From an uncultured Acidimicrobiales bacterium (GTDB lineage Bacteria > Actinomycetota > Acidimicrobiia > Acidimicrobiales > Bin134), in NCBI GenBank assembly GCA_951813555.1, contig OX638344.1:2385076-2449075 (forward strand): a stretch of 64,000 nucleotides of DNA. Direction: 5' to 3'. The number at the start of each line of letters is the position of its first letter. The stretch's first letter is position 1. This document shows positions 8,057 through 15,754 of this stretch, in pieces. The position numbers and the translations under genes are program-made. The notes beneath the pieces were generated by a model, which had not been told where the DNA came from, did not search any database, and was given only the letters and a program-made list of their open reading frames with translations.

Positions 8057-8557
8057 TCAGCCGTTGAAATCCTCGGGAGTCACCTGGTCCAGGAACTCTC
8101 TGAACTGGTCCAAAACCTCTTCGGGAGGCGGCTCGTCGCCTTCGCCATCCTCGGGATCCACCGTATGGCCTGCGGCCTCCAGCACTGATTCGGCAGCGAA
8201 GATGGCTGCTCCGGTCCGCACGGCCAAGGCCACCGCATCGGATGGGCGGCTGGAGATGCGACGGGCCCCGTTGCTCCCCGCCAGCTCCAGCTCGGCATAG
8301 AAGGTCCGATCGCGCAGCTCGGTCACCACGATGCGCTCAAGCCGCACACCTAGATGATCGAGCACGTCCTTGAACAGGTCGTGGGTCATGGGGCGGGGCG
8401 TCTCCACCTCCTCCATGGCCAAGGCGATGGCCTGGGCTTCCGCCCCCCCGATGAAGATGGGCAGCAGCCGACCCGCGCCGTCGGTCTCCCGCAGCAGCAC
8501 GATCGGAGCGTTGGACGGCAGTTCGATCCGCACCCCCACCAGCTCCATCTCCTTCAT
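8057..8557 (-). CDS. bifunctional nuclease family protein (DUF151)
   Basis: A 166-residue protein of the DUF151/bifunctional nuclease family. Diagnostic stretches are ELPSNAPIVLLRE near the start, LPIFIGGAEAQAIALA, PRPMTHDLFKDVLDHLG, and SRPSDAVALAVRTGAAIFAAE, followed by an acidic C-terminal tail. The ATG at 8557 gives the normal family start (MKEMELVGVRIELP). Its place between the two MerR genes matches mycobacterial Rv1829. The bacterial role is not established; plant homologues have been reported to cleave both RNA and DNA. Confidence 0.9.
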   Translation of the reverse strand: MKEMELVGVRIELPSNAPIVLLRETDGAGRLLPIFIGGAEAQAIALAMEEVETPRPMTHDLFKDVLDHLGVRLERIVVTELRDRTFYAELELAGSNGARRISSRPSDAVALAVRTGAAIFAAESVLEAAGHTVDPEDGEGDEPPPEEVLDQFREFLDQVTPEDFNG

Positions 8558-8567
8558 CGCCCCCACG

Positions 8568-9125
8568 TTAGTAGAGGAACGAGACGTAGGTATCGGGATC
8601 GTCGGCCAAAAGATCGGGATCGCCGATGACCAGCTTGTCGAGGTTGCGGTAGCGGCCGGCCCAGTCCAGCCCGTAGCCCAAGAAGAACTCGTCGGGGGCC
8701 TCGAAGCCCACGAATTCGGGCTCAACCGGCAGGATGCGCCGAGCACTGCGGTTGAGCAGCGCGGCCACCGCCACCGAGGCTGCCGATCGGCGGGCCAGCT
8801 CCCCTTTCAAGTAGCCCAGGCTGAGCCCGGTGTCCACGATGTCCTCCACCAGCACCACCTCGCGCCCGGTCACGTCGCAGTCCAGGTCCTTGACCAGTCG
8901 AACCCGCCCCGAATCGGGGGCAAACCGGGACATGGCCATGAAGTCCACCTCCACGGATATGTCCACCGCCCTCACCAGGTCGGCCAGAAACGGCAGGCTC
9001 CCCTTCAATACCGACACCAGCACCGCCCCATCCGAGCACTGCTGGGAGATCTGGGCCGCGACGCGCCCCACCGCCTGCTCGATGGCTCCCCGGCTCGCGA
9101 ACAGATCGGGCCCGGCGCGGACCAC
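8568..9125 (-). CDS. hpt: hypoxanthine phosphoribosyltransferase
   Basis: A 185-residue type I phosphoribosyltransferase of purine salvage, making IMP/GMP from hypoxanthine/guanine and PRPP. Seen are VSVLKGSLPFLADLVRA (N-terminal loop I), the acidic PRPP-binding motif VVLVEDIVDTGLSL, and the C-terminal base-binding region FFLGYGLDWAGRYRNL, all in family order. It lies 10 bases upstream of the DUF151 gene and 7 bases downstream of the ftsR-like gene. In mycobacteria hpt is elsewhere (next to ftsH), so its insertion into the garA-ftsR-DUF151 block is unusual. Confidence 0.92.
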   Translation of the reverse strand: MVRAGPDLFASRGAIEQAVGRVAAQISQQCSDGAVLVSVLKGSLPFLADLVRAVDISVEVDFMAMSRFAPDSGRVRLVKDLDCDVTGREVVLVEDIVDTGLSLGYLKGELARRSAASVAVAALLNRSARRILPVEPEFVGFEAPDEFFLGYGLDWAGRYRNLDKLVIGDPDLLADDPDTYVSFLY

Positions 9126-9132
9126 TGCTCCG

Positions 9133-9867
9133 CTACCGGCTCTTCGTGTGGTTGGCCAAGGCCCCCCGAAGCAGCGACAGCCGCAGGTCCGAGCCCAGAT
9201 TGATCAGCTCCGCCAGCACGTCCAGGGATTGCTTGCGGGATTGGGCGGTGCGCTGCATCACCAAGGGCATGATCCTCTGCTCTAGCAGCCCGGCCTCCCG
9301 CTCGGAGGCCGACTTGTAGGCCCGCAGGTGGCGGGGCTCCAACCCATGGGCCAAGAATCCGGCCGCCACCCTGGCCACGATCACCGCCTCGGCCCCGTAG
9401 TGGGCCAGCGCGCCGTCGCCCAAAGGCTCGATGAGGCCGAACTTCTGCAACTCCATGATCTTGGACTGGCTGAGCCCACTGGCCGCCGCCAACTCGTCCA
9501 CGGTCAGCGACACCGAGACCGCCCCCGTGTCCAACGGGTTGGGCTGCCCAGCTCCCGAGGCGTTGAAGGCTGCTCCATCCCCGTCCCCGTCAGGGCCTCC
9601 GTTGCCGGCGCTACCGTCGAAGTCCTGCTGGTCGATGCGCTCTTTGATGACTTTGAGAGGCAGGAAGTGGTCCCGCTGCTGCTCCAAGATCCACCGCAGG
9701 CGGCTGACGTCGGCTTCGGTGAATTTCCGGTAGCCCGATTGGTTTCGCTCGGGATCGATCAAGCCCTGGCTTTCCAAGAAGCGGATCTTGGAGATGCTGA
9801 TGTCGGCGAAGTCGCCCTTCAGCAGGTCCAAGACCTGTCCGATAGACCGGTGCTGGCCTCTCACCAA
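9133..9867 (-). CDS. MerR-family regulator, FtsR/Rv1828-like
   Basis: A 244-residue regulator. The N-terminal MerR DNA-binding domain reads SISKIRFLESQGLIDPERNQSGYRKFTEADVSRLRWI, followed by helix LKVIKERIDQQDF. A spacer of about 40 residues rich in Gly/Asp/Ala leads to a second helix-turn-helix-like domain (TVDELAAASGLSQSKIMELQKFGLIEP) typical of Rv1828/FtsR proteins, which in Corynebacterium activate ftsZ. Its place directly downstream of a garA-like FHA gene (7-base overlap) agrees. Target genes here are not shown. Confidence 0.85.
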   Translation of the reverse strand: MVRGQHRSIGQVLDLLKGDFADISISKIRFLESQGLIDPERNQSGYRKFTEADVSRLRWILEQQRDHFLPLKVIKERIDQQDFDGSAGNGGPDGDGDGAAFNASGAGQPNPLDTGAVSVSLTVDELAAASGLSQSKIMELQKFGLIEPLGDGALAHYGAEAVIVARVAAGFLAHGLEPRHLRAYKSASEREAGLLEQRIMPLVMQRTAQSRKQSLDVLAELINLGSDLRLSLLRGALANHTKSR

Positions 9868-10346
9868 CCGGTCCGATCGTGGAACACCAGCTTGAAGCGC
9901 CCGATTTGGAGCTCGTCGCCGTCTTTCAGCCCGGCCTCTTCCACGCGGCGGCTGTTGAGATAGGTGCCGTTCAGCGAGCCCATGTCCTTGACATGGGGCA
10001 CCAAGCCGTCTCGGTAGATCTCCGCGTGGTTCCGCGAAACCGTGATGTCGTCGAGGAAGATGTCGGAGTCGGGGTGGCGGCCCAGGGTGACCCGGGCTTC
10101 GGACAGCTCGAAGCGGCTGCCCGCGGCTGCCCCCTGGGTCACCACGAGCACCGCCGGCTGGCGGATCAATTCGGCTTCGAGCGCCATCTCCGTGGTGGGC
10201 TCATCGGCCGAGCGGACCGCGTCGCCCTCACCGCCTGTCGCCAGGCGATGCCCGCACGCCGCGCAGAAGTTTGCCCCCGACCCGCTGTGATAGCCGCACA
10301 TCGGGCAAAAGGCCTCGGAACCGCCGGCAGAAGAGGAGGAGGTCAA
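9861..10346 (-). CDS. zinc-ribbon FHA-domain protein, GarA-like
   Basis: A 161-residue protein if translation starts at the TTG at 10346, which overlaps the gcvH stop codon and gives the length of mycobacterial GarA (about 160). It contains a zinc ribbon (CPMCG...CAACG), a linker with the TTEMALEAE segment corresponding to the phosphorylated ETTS region of GarA, and a C-terminal FHA domain (VTLGRHPDSDIFLDD, SRNHAEIYRD, GSLNGTYLNSRRV). In mycobacteria and corynebacteria such proteins switch 2-oxoglutarate and glutamate metabolism after Ser/Thr kinase action; that role here is inferred. A longer frame to 10436 would run about 90 bases into gcvH and is less likely. Confidence 0.85.
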   Translation of the reverse strand: MTSSSSAGGSEAFCPMCGYHSGSGANFCAACGHRLATGGEGDAVRSADEPTTEMALEAELIRQPAVLVVTQGAAAGSRFELSEARVTLGRHPDSDIFLDDITVSRNHAEIYRDGLVPHVKDMGSLNGTYLNSRRVEEAGLKDGDELQIGRFKLVFHDRTGW

Positions 10347-10729
10347 TTGACGCTTTCCGTCAGATCGGTGTAGGCCGCCGCGTCCAAGAGGCTGTCCAAC
10401 TCGGAGAGGTCGGATGCCTCGATCACACAGATCCACCCTTCGCCGTAGGGGTCCTCGTTCAACCGCTCGGGGTGGTCGATCAGGTCGGTGTTAACCTCGA
10501 CCACCGTGCCCGATACCGGCGCGTAGATCTCCGACACCGACTTGGTGGACTCCACCTCGCTGAACGAGTCGCCGCAAGCCACCTCGGCTCCCACCGAGGG
10601 CAGATCGATGTAGACGACGTCGCCGAGAGCGTCTTGGGCGTAGTCGGTGATGCCCAAGCAAACCCGGCTGCCCTCGAGCCTGGCCCATTCGTGATCCTCG
10701 GAGTAGCGCAGTTCGACCGGTACGTTCAT
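10343..10729 (-). CDS. gcvH: glycine cleavage system H protein
   Basis: A 128-residue lipoyl carrier of the glycine cleavage system. It begins MNVPVELRYSEDHEW and has the family GITDYAQDALGDVVYIDLP. The lipoylated Lys lies in FSEVESTKSVSEIYAPVSG, followed by NEDPYGEGW near the end. The ATG at 10729 gives the standard start. It is followed by the FHA and MerR genes with overlapping ends and preceded by pgsA with a short gap. It is the partner of GcvT at 5966-7027. Confidence 0.95.
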   Translation of the reverse strand: MNVPVELRYSEDHEWARLEGSRVCLGITDYAQDALGDVVYIDLPSVGAEVACGDSFSEVESTKSVSEIYAPVSGTVVEVNTDLIDHPERLNEDPYGEGWICVIEASDLSELDSLLDAAAYTDLTESVN

Positions 10730-10767
10730 TGGCGACACAGTACTGGCAATTGCGAAAACTCTCAACC

Positions 10768-11355
10768 TCAGCTTGAGGCTCCGGCTCGGTCGGACCGGCC
10801 ATCGGCAAGGGCCTGGCGAGCTCGGGGGATGTATTCCACCGCCGCGTAATAGCTGAGAGCCAGCGAGGGAATGCCCAAGCCCCATCCGACGCCGCGCAGG
10901 GCTGCTCCCCCGCCCACGCTCGAAACTCCCAGCAACAGGAGCGGCAGGGCGAACATGAGGCCGAATGTGGCCGTCTTGCCGGTCCAGGTCACGTCGATCC
11001 GGCGGGCTCCCATGGCCCCCAGCACCACTGTGGCCAGCGATACCACCGCCTCTCTGACCAGCATGGCCACCCCGAATGCCGCATGGACAGAGCCGTCCAC
11101 CATCATCACCACCACCGCGGCCAAGAACATCAGGCGGTCGGCGGTGGGGTCCAGGATCTTCCCCAGCTCGGACTCTTGGTCGAACCGCCGGGCGATGTAG
11201 CCGTCCACCCAGTCGGTGGCCCCCAGAACCCCGAGCAGGATGCCGGCCCCCGCCCGATTGCCCATCCCCAACAGCAGCACGCAAAACACCGGCACACACC
11301 CCAACCGCAACACCGACACCAAGTTGGGTACGGTCAGTACCTGCCGCCCGGACAT
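10768..11355 (-). CDS. CDP-alcohol phosphatidyltransferase (PgsA-like)
   Basis: A 195-residue integral membrane enzyme with several hydrophobic helices. It carries the complete CDP-alcohol phosphotransferase motif D-G-x2-A-R-x8-G-x3-D-x3-D at residues about 51-73 (DGYIARRFDQ then ELGKILDPTAD). Such enzymes exchange CMP for glycerol-3-phosphate, inositol phosphate or cardiolipin precursors. The start region TVPNLVSVLRL resembles phosphatidylglycerophosphate or cardiolipin synthases. The acceptor alcohol cannot be settled from sequence. It lies upstream of gcvH on the same strand, the order seen in several actinobacteria. Confidence 0.88.
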   Translation of the reverse strand: MSGRQVLTVPNLVSVLRLGCVPVFCVLLLGMGNRAGAGILLGVLGATDWVDGYIARRFDQESELGKILDPTADRLMFLAAVVVMMVDGSVHAAFGVAMLVREAVVSLATVVLGAMGARRIDVTWTGKTATFGLMFALPLLLLGVSSVGGGAALRGVGWGLGIPSLALSYYAAVEYIPRARQALADGRSDRAGASS

Positions 11356-11365
11356 AGCCAGGTCA

Positions 11366-11371
11366 TACTAT
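11366..11371 (+). promoter_or_regulatory. -10 box of a leaderless promoter for the HIT gene
   Basis: TACTAT lies 6 bases before the ATG at 11378, placing the expected transcription start at the start codon. No Shine-Dalgarno sequence precedes the ATG. Confidence 0.45.
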
Positions 11372-11377
11372 GGGCAG

Positions 11378-11782
11378 ATGGCCAGCGTCTTCACGATGAT
11401 CATCAACCGCGACCTGCCCGGACATTTTGTATGGGAAGACGATGACTGCGTAGCCATCTTGTCCATCAACCCCACCCAAACCGGCCACGCCCTAGTCGTC
11501 CCCCGGGCCGAGATCGACCACTGGCTGGACGTCCCCCCCGAGCTGGCCGCCCACCTCATGGTGGTGTCGCAGAAAGTGGGCGCCGCCCAGATGGCCGCTT
11601 TCGACCCGCCCCGAGTGGGCCTCATCGTCGCCGGCCACGAAGTGCCCCACACCCATCTGCACGTGATCCCGATGTTCGACATCGGCGACCTGAGCTTCGC
11701 CAACGCCCGAGCCTCGGTTCCCCCCGAGGAGCTGGCCCAGGCCGCCGAGCGCCTGCGCTGCCACCTGCCTGCCGGCGGCTAG
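11378..11782 (+). CDS. HIT-family nucleotide hydrolase/transferase
   Basis: A 134-residue histidine-triad protein. The motif VPHTHLHVIP (HxHxHxx) is at the expected place near residue 95, with the preceding family features CVAILSINPTQTGHALVVPR and GLIVAGHEVPH. Such enzymes cleave adenosine phosphoramidates or dinucleoside polyphosphates. The start at 11378 is chosen because a -10-like hexamer lies 6 bases upstream and the family alignment begins there. The 3' end abuts the convergent DUF2079 gene. Confidence 0.9.
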   Translation: MASVFTMIINRDLPGHFVWEDDDCVAILSINPTQTGHALVVPRAEIDHWLDVPPELAAHLMVVSQKVGAAQMAAFDPPRVGLIVAGHEVPHTHLHVIPMFDIGDLSFANARASVPPEELAQAAERLRCHLPAGG

Positions 11783-13312
11783 TCAGCTCTGGACCACGTT
11801 GCGGAGCCGGTAGACCCGCAGGCCGGTATCCCCCTCTTCCAACTCGCGTCGCTCAAATCCGGTTCGTCGGATATCCAAGTCGAAGCTCTCGATGTCCAGG
11901 GGCCTCCAGTCGGGGGCGGCGGCGGGATCGAACACGATCCACTCAACCTTGGGGGTGGCCGCCACCGCGGCGCTGTCGGGATCGCTCGCGGTGTCCAGCA
12001 CATACAGCCGGGTGCGGTCCGACAACAGGGGAAGGATCTGCTCCGAGGCCCGCACCGAGGCATCGGGCGGAATCAGATCAGCCGCCTCCTGTCGGGCGAT
12101 GTCCATCGTGTCGCGCCGACCCCAGTCCCACGGCTCGTGGTACAGGGAGCTGGGGGCGTCTCGCAAGAAGAAGAGTCCGGCGGTGAGCACCAGGGCAGTG
12201 AGCAGGCGGCGGTCCACGTTCACCCGCTCCACCAAGACCCGGCCGGAGCGGGCCAGCGCGAACACCGTGGCCGCGAAGACGAAGGGAATCATCGGCACCG
12301 TCTGAGAGGCCTCTGCCAGCTGGCCAGGGGGCACGTTGGCCACCAGGTACACCGCGAACAGGGGCACCACCGGGAGCAGATAGCGGGGTGCCACCAGCGG
12401 CAGCAGCATCACCGGGGCCAGCAAGAACACGATCATCTGGAAGTTGGCCTGCGACACCGCGTCGGCCACCACTTGATGAGGGGCGGAGATGAAACCCCAC
12501 AGCACCGACCCCGGATGCCCGCTCCCGAAGTCGGAGAACGCCTCGATGTGGGGAAATCTCCCGTGGTTGAACCGGGGCTGGATGGCGGTCATCGACACCA
12601 GCCCATAGGCCATGCCGCCCAGGGCGATGGTGGCACCGGGGCGGCGACGGCCCTCCAGCAGCACCAGCAGGCCCAATCCGGAGAGCGCGAAGGCCAGATC
12701 AGACCGGCAGGTCACGGCCAGCAGGGCGAACACCGCGAACCAGTTCCACCGCCCGCCCAGTGCGGTGAGCACCGCGGCGAACAGCGCGGGCACGGCCAGA
12801 GCCTCAGGGTGGAAGTCCGACAGGTTCACCGTGTGGACAGCCGGGTAGGCGCAATAGGCGAAGACCACCGCAGCCGCCGCCCCCGATTTGAGTCCGCCCA
12901 CATCGCGGGCGATCCGCCACAGCGGCACCACGGCCAAAGCCAGCACCGAGGCTTGCAGGGCCAGCAGCGTGGGCTGATCGGGGAACAGGGCGGTCAGACC
13001 GGCCACCGGGTAGAGGATGAACGCGGCCTGCTCCCACAAGAGGTTGTGGCCCGCCACGCTGGACAGCGGCTCGTATCCCTCCCCGATCAGCCACACCCCC
13101 TGGAGATGGGACGACAGGTCGACGCCGGCATCCAGCGACCGGGCCCGGGCCAAAGACAGGCCCGTCAGGAGCCCGCCCAGCAGCAGGGCGATGACCCAGG
13201 GGACAGCCCGGTCCACCTGCCTGGTGTCGAGGCGGGCCTGCCAGCGCAGCGAGAAGATCTCCAGCCGCCGCCGGAACTGGGCCAGCGCGACCCTGCTCTG
13301 CTCGAAGTCCAC
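11783..13312 (-). CDS. DUF2079 multi-pass membrane protein
   Basis: A 509-residue polytopic membrane protein with about 10-12 hydrophobic helices. It belongs to the DUF2079 family, related to GT-C glycosyltransferase-like proteins. Family signs are DAGVDLSSHLQGVWLI and LWEQAAFILYPVAG in the first external loop, VNLSDFHPEALAVPALF, CRSDLAFALSGLGLL, and a soluble C-terminal domain. The GTG start overlaps the stop of the upstream amidohydrolase gene by one base, so the two are translationally coupled. The function is unknown; a lipid-linked sugar transferase role is possible. Confidence 0.85.
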   Translation of the reverse strand: MDFEQSRVALAQFRRRLEIFSLRWQARLDTRQVDRAVPWVIALLLGGLLTGLSLARARSLDAGVDLSSHLQGVWLIGEGYEPLSSVAGHNLLWEQAAFILYPVAGLTALFPDQPTLLALQASVLALAVVPLWRIARDVGGLKSGAAAAVVFAYCAYPAVHTVNLSDFHPEALAVPALFAAVLTALGGRWNWFAVFALLAVTCRSDLAFALSGLGLLVLLEGRRRPGATIALGGMAYGLVSMTAIQPRFNHGRFPHIEAFSDFGSGHPGSVLWGFISAPHQVVADAVSQANFQMIVFLLAPVMLLPLVAPRYLLPVVPLFAVYLVANVPPGQLAEASQTVPMIPFVFAATVFALARSGRVLVERVNVDRRLLTALVLTAGLFFLRDAPSSLYHEPWDWGRRDTMDIARQEAADLIPPDASVRASEQILPLLSDRTRLYVLDTASDPDSAAVAATPKVEWIVFDPAAAPDWRPLDIESFDLDIRRTGFERRELEEGDTGLRVYRLRNVVQS

Positions 13313-15033
13313 TACCCCACCAGCACGGTATCGGTGTCGCGCCCTGATCGCAGCAGGGTACCGGGCCGGGATTCGGTCGCCCGGCCGCCGCTCACGATGG
13401 GCTGGCCGTTCACCAGCACGAGGTCCACCCCCACCGCGTCGGCAAACAGGCGGGCCGAGCCGCCCGGCAGGTCCTCAACCATGCGCATGGCGCCGGAGTC
13501 GATCGCATCGGGATCGAACACCACCAGATCGGCGTGCCATCCCTGCTCGATGCGGCCCCGCCCTCGCAGCCCGAACAGCCGGGCCGGGGCGTCGGTCAGC
13601 ATATGTACGGCCGCCTCCAGCGAGGCCAGCCGCCGGCCCCGCAGGCAGTCGCCCAGAAAAGCGGTGGTGTAGGGGGCGCCGCACATGCGGTCGAGGTGGG
13701 CGCCGGCGTCGGAGCCGCCCAGAAGGGTGTGCTCGCTCTGCCAGGCCTCGGCCCGAAGCCGCCAGCTCTCGTCGTCGTCATCGGTGGGGGCCGGCCACAG
13801 CACGGTTCGCAGCTCGTCGGCCAGCACCACGTCCACCAGGGTGTCGAAGTGCCCGGCCCCCCGTTCGGCGGCGATGTCGGCCACGGTGCGCCCCGAGAGC
13901 CCGCGATTGGCCGGGCTGAAGGTGTCGCCGATCCGATAGCCCCCCCAGCCGGTGAGCCGGCTGAACACCCCGGCATCGGGCGACGCGGCCCGCTCGGCCA
14001 GATGCGCCCTGGTCTGGGGATCGGCCAGGCGGGCCATGCGCTCGGGCACCGGCAGGCCGAGCACCTCGCCCCAGTCGGGGAGCATGTTGAGGGCGCAGTA
14101 GTTGAGGAAGCTCATGTTCATGCCCACCAGCACCGGCATGGTCAGCGCCACCACCCGGGCGCCGTGCTCGGCCGCCCGCACCGAGGCCCCGAGCTGGGCC
14201 CGGTAGCGGTCGGGGTCGGCCGAGTCGATGGTGAGCACGTTCCAGTTGAGCGGGCGGCGGGCCGCCCGGCTCATGGCCACCATCAAGTCGAGTTCTTTGT
14301 CGGTGAAGCCCTGCATGCAGCCGTCGGTCACGTACTCCAGGGTGGTCCCCTCGTGCTCGGCCACCACCGAGCACAGTGCGACCACCTCGTCGCTGCTGGC
14401 GAAGCGGGAGGCAACCGGGGCGCCGTCGCCGTCGTTGTGGGTGTACGACAGCGACGTGGAAAAGCCCAGCCCCCCGGCGGCGATGCCGTCGGCCAAGGCG
14501 GCCTTCATGGCCTCGAGCTGGCCGGGGTCGGCCTCGTTGCCGGTGGCGTCGGCTCCCATGACCGCCCGGCGGATAGCGCAGTGGCCCACCAGGAAACCGG
14601 CGTTCACCCCCAGGTTGCCGTCCAAGCGGGCCAGATAGTCGGCGAAGGTGCGCCACGACCAGTCCAGCCCCGACTCCAAGGCTGAGAGCGGCATGCCCTC
14701 CACTTTGGCCATCATGCGCTGGAGGTAGGGGGCGTCGCCGGGGTTGAGGGGCGCCAGGGTGAAGCCGCAGTTGCCGCCGATGACGGTGGTCACCCCGTGC
14801 AGGTTCGAGGGAGAGGCGACCGGATCCCAGAAGAGCTGGGCGTCGTAGTGGGTGTGGGGGTCCACGAAGCCGGGGCACACCACCTTGCCCTCGGCGTCGA
14901 TCTCGGTGCGGCCCGCGTCGGCCACCGTCCCGATCACCGCGATACGCCCGTCGTTCACCCCGACATCGCCGGCGAACCCCGGGCTCCCCGAGCCGTCGAC
15001 GATGGTGCCGCCGCGGATCACCAGGTCCAACAC
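13312..15033 (-). CDS. N-acyl-D-amino-acid deacylase-like amidohydrolase
   Basis: A 573-residue metal-dependent hydrolase. It opens with the beta-sandwich strand LDLVIRGGTIVDGSGSPG, then carries the metal site CPGFVDPHTHYDAQLFWDP (HxH), GNCGFTLAPL with the conserved Cys of D-aminoacylases, LSYTHNDGDG, and the C-terminal GSDAGAHLDRMCGAP. It closes with WHADLVVFDPDAI and VLVNGQPIVSGG. This set marks the D-aminoacylase/N-acyl-D-amino-acid deacylase group; the substrate is uncertain. The GTG start at 15033 is preferred because a TAGGAT -10 box ends 7 bases upstream. A longer frame to 15156 would run through the tRNA gene. Confidence 0.88.
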   Translation of the reverse strand: MLDLVIRGGTIVDGSGSPGFAGDVGVNDGRIAVIGTVADAGRTEIDAEGKVVCPGFVDPHTHYDAQLFWDPVASPSNLHGVTTVIGGNCGFTLAPLNPGDAPYLQRMMAKVEGMPLSALESGLDWSWRTFADYLARLDGNLGVNAGFLVGHCAIRRAVMGADATGNEADPGQLEAMKAALADGIAAGGLGFSTSLSYTHNDGDGAPVASRFASSDEVVALCSVVAEHEGTTLEYVTDGCMQGFTDKELDLMVAMSRAARRPLNWNVLTIDSADPDRYRAQLGASVRAAEHGARVVALTMPVLVGMNMSFLNYCALNMLPDWGEVLGLPVPERMARLADPQTRAHLAERAASPDAGVFSRLTGWGGYRIGDTFSPANRGLSGRTVADIAAERGAGHFDTLVDVVLADELRTVLWPAPTDDDDESWRLRAEAWQSEHTLLGGSDAGAHLDRMCGAPYTTAFLGDCLRGRRLASLEAAVHMLTDAPARLFGLRGRGRIEQGWHADLVVFDPDAIDSGAMRMVEDLPGGSARLFADAVGVDLVLVNGQPIVSGGRATESRPGTLLRSGRDTDTVLVG

Positions 15034-15040
15034 GGCCCCA

Positions 15041-15046
15041 ATCCTA
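15041..15046 (-). promoter_or_regulatory. -10 box of a leaderless promoter for the deacylase-like gene
   Basis: TAGGAT on the minus strand, 7 bases before the GTG at 15033. The same hexamer at the same distance precedes trpS (52377-52382), which supports both starts. Confidence 0.5.
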
Positions 15047-15096
15047 GTTATACGCATGGGGCGCCCCCACCCCGCAGCACTATGCTCACTGCCTTG

Positions 15097-15174
15097 CGGG
15101 CTGTGGCGCAGCTTGGTTAGCGCGTCGGTCTGGGGGACCGAAGGTCCCGGGTTCAAATCCCGGCAGCCCGACCA
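15097..15174 (+). tRNA. tRNA-Pro (GGG)
   Basis: A 78-base tRNA including an encoded CCA end. The acceptor stem pairs CGGGCTG with CAGCCCG, the D-stem pairs GCGC with GCGC, and the anticodon stem TCGGT/ACCGA encloses the loop CTGGGGG with anticodon GGG. The T-arm is CCGGG-TTCAAAT-CCCGG. The discriminator is A followed by CCA. It lies upstream of the probable acquired region beginning near 15.65 kb, but no copy of its 3' end was seen on the far side of that region. Confidence 0.97.
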
Positions 15175-15191
15175 CCGATTGGAGTACGCCA

Positions 15192-15644
15192 GTGGTGCAG
15201 AGCCATGCCAAGACCGTAGGGCAGTACCTGTCTGAGCTAGGCGATGGCCGGCGCGAGGCCGTGGCCGCGGTGCGCAGTGTCATCCTCGACAATCTGCCCG
15301 ACGGCTATGAGGAGACGATGCAGTACGGGATGATCTCCTACGTCGTCCCCTTCAGCGTGCTGGCCGACACCTACAACGGCCAGCCCCTCATGTACATCGC
15401 CCTGGCCTCGCAGAAGCAGCACATGTCGCTCTATCTCACCAACGTGTACGGCGATGAGTCGGTGGAGAAGTGGTTCAAGGAGCGCTACTTGGCCACCGGC
15501 AAGAAGCTCAACATGGGCAAGTCATGCGTGCGCTTCCGAAAGCTCGACGACCTGCCCCTCGACCTCGTCGCCGAAGTCGTAGCCCGAACCCCCATCGACG
15601 AATTCGTCAACATCTACCACGCCTCCCGCTCCGGCCGCCGCTAG
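15192..15644 (+). CDS. DUF1801 domain protein
   Basis: A 150-residue small soluble protein of the DUF1801 (YdhG-like) family: KTVGQYLSELGDGRREAV at the N-terminus, the signature LPDGYEETMQYGMISYVVP, then MYIALASQKQHMSLYL and GKKLNMGKSCVRFRKLDDLP. The GTG start at 15192 follows the tRNA by 17 bases. The biochemical role of this family is not established. It is ordinary in codon use and probably belongs to the chromosomal side of the junction with the ATPase operon. Confidence 0.85.
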   Translation: MVQSHAKTVGQYLSELGDGRREAVAAVRSVILDNLPDGYEETMQYGMISYVVPFSVLADTYNGQPLMYIALASQKQHMSLYLTNVYGDESVEKWFKERYLATGKKLNMGKSCVRFRKLDDLPLDLVAEVVARTPIDEFVNIYHASRSGRR

Positions 15645-15742
15645 CGGTCGCTCAGAAGCTGGGCGCAATGGGTTCTTCGAGGTCTTGAATAGTATCTTTT
15701 ACGCAGATGAGTAATTATGATCAATAGTCTATTTCATGTTGC

Positions 15743-15748
15743 TACACT
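15743..15748 (+). promoter_or_regulatory. -10 box of a leaderless promoter for the ATPase/STAND operon
   Basis: TACACT ends 6 bases before the ATG at 15755, in a distinctly AT-rich stretch (about 15680-15750). This fits a transcript beginning at the start codon. Confidence 0.5.
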
Positions 15749-15754
15749 GGCGTT

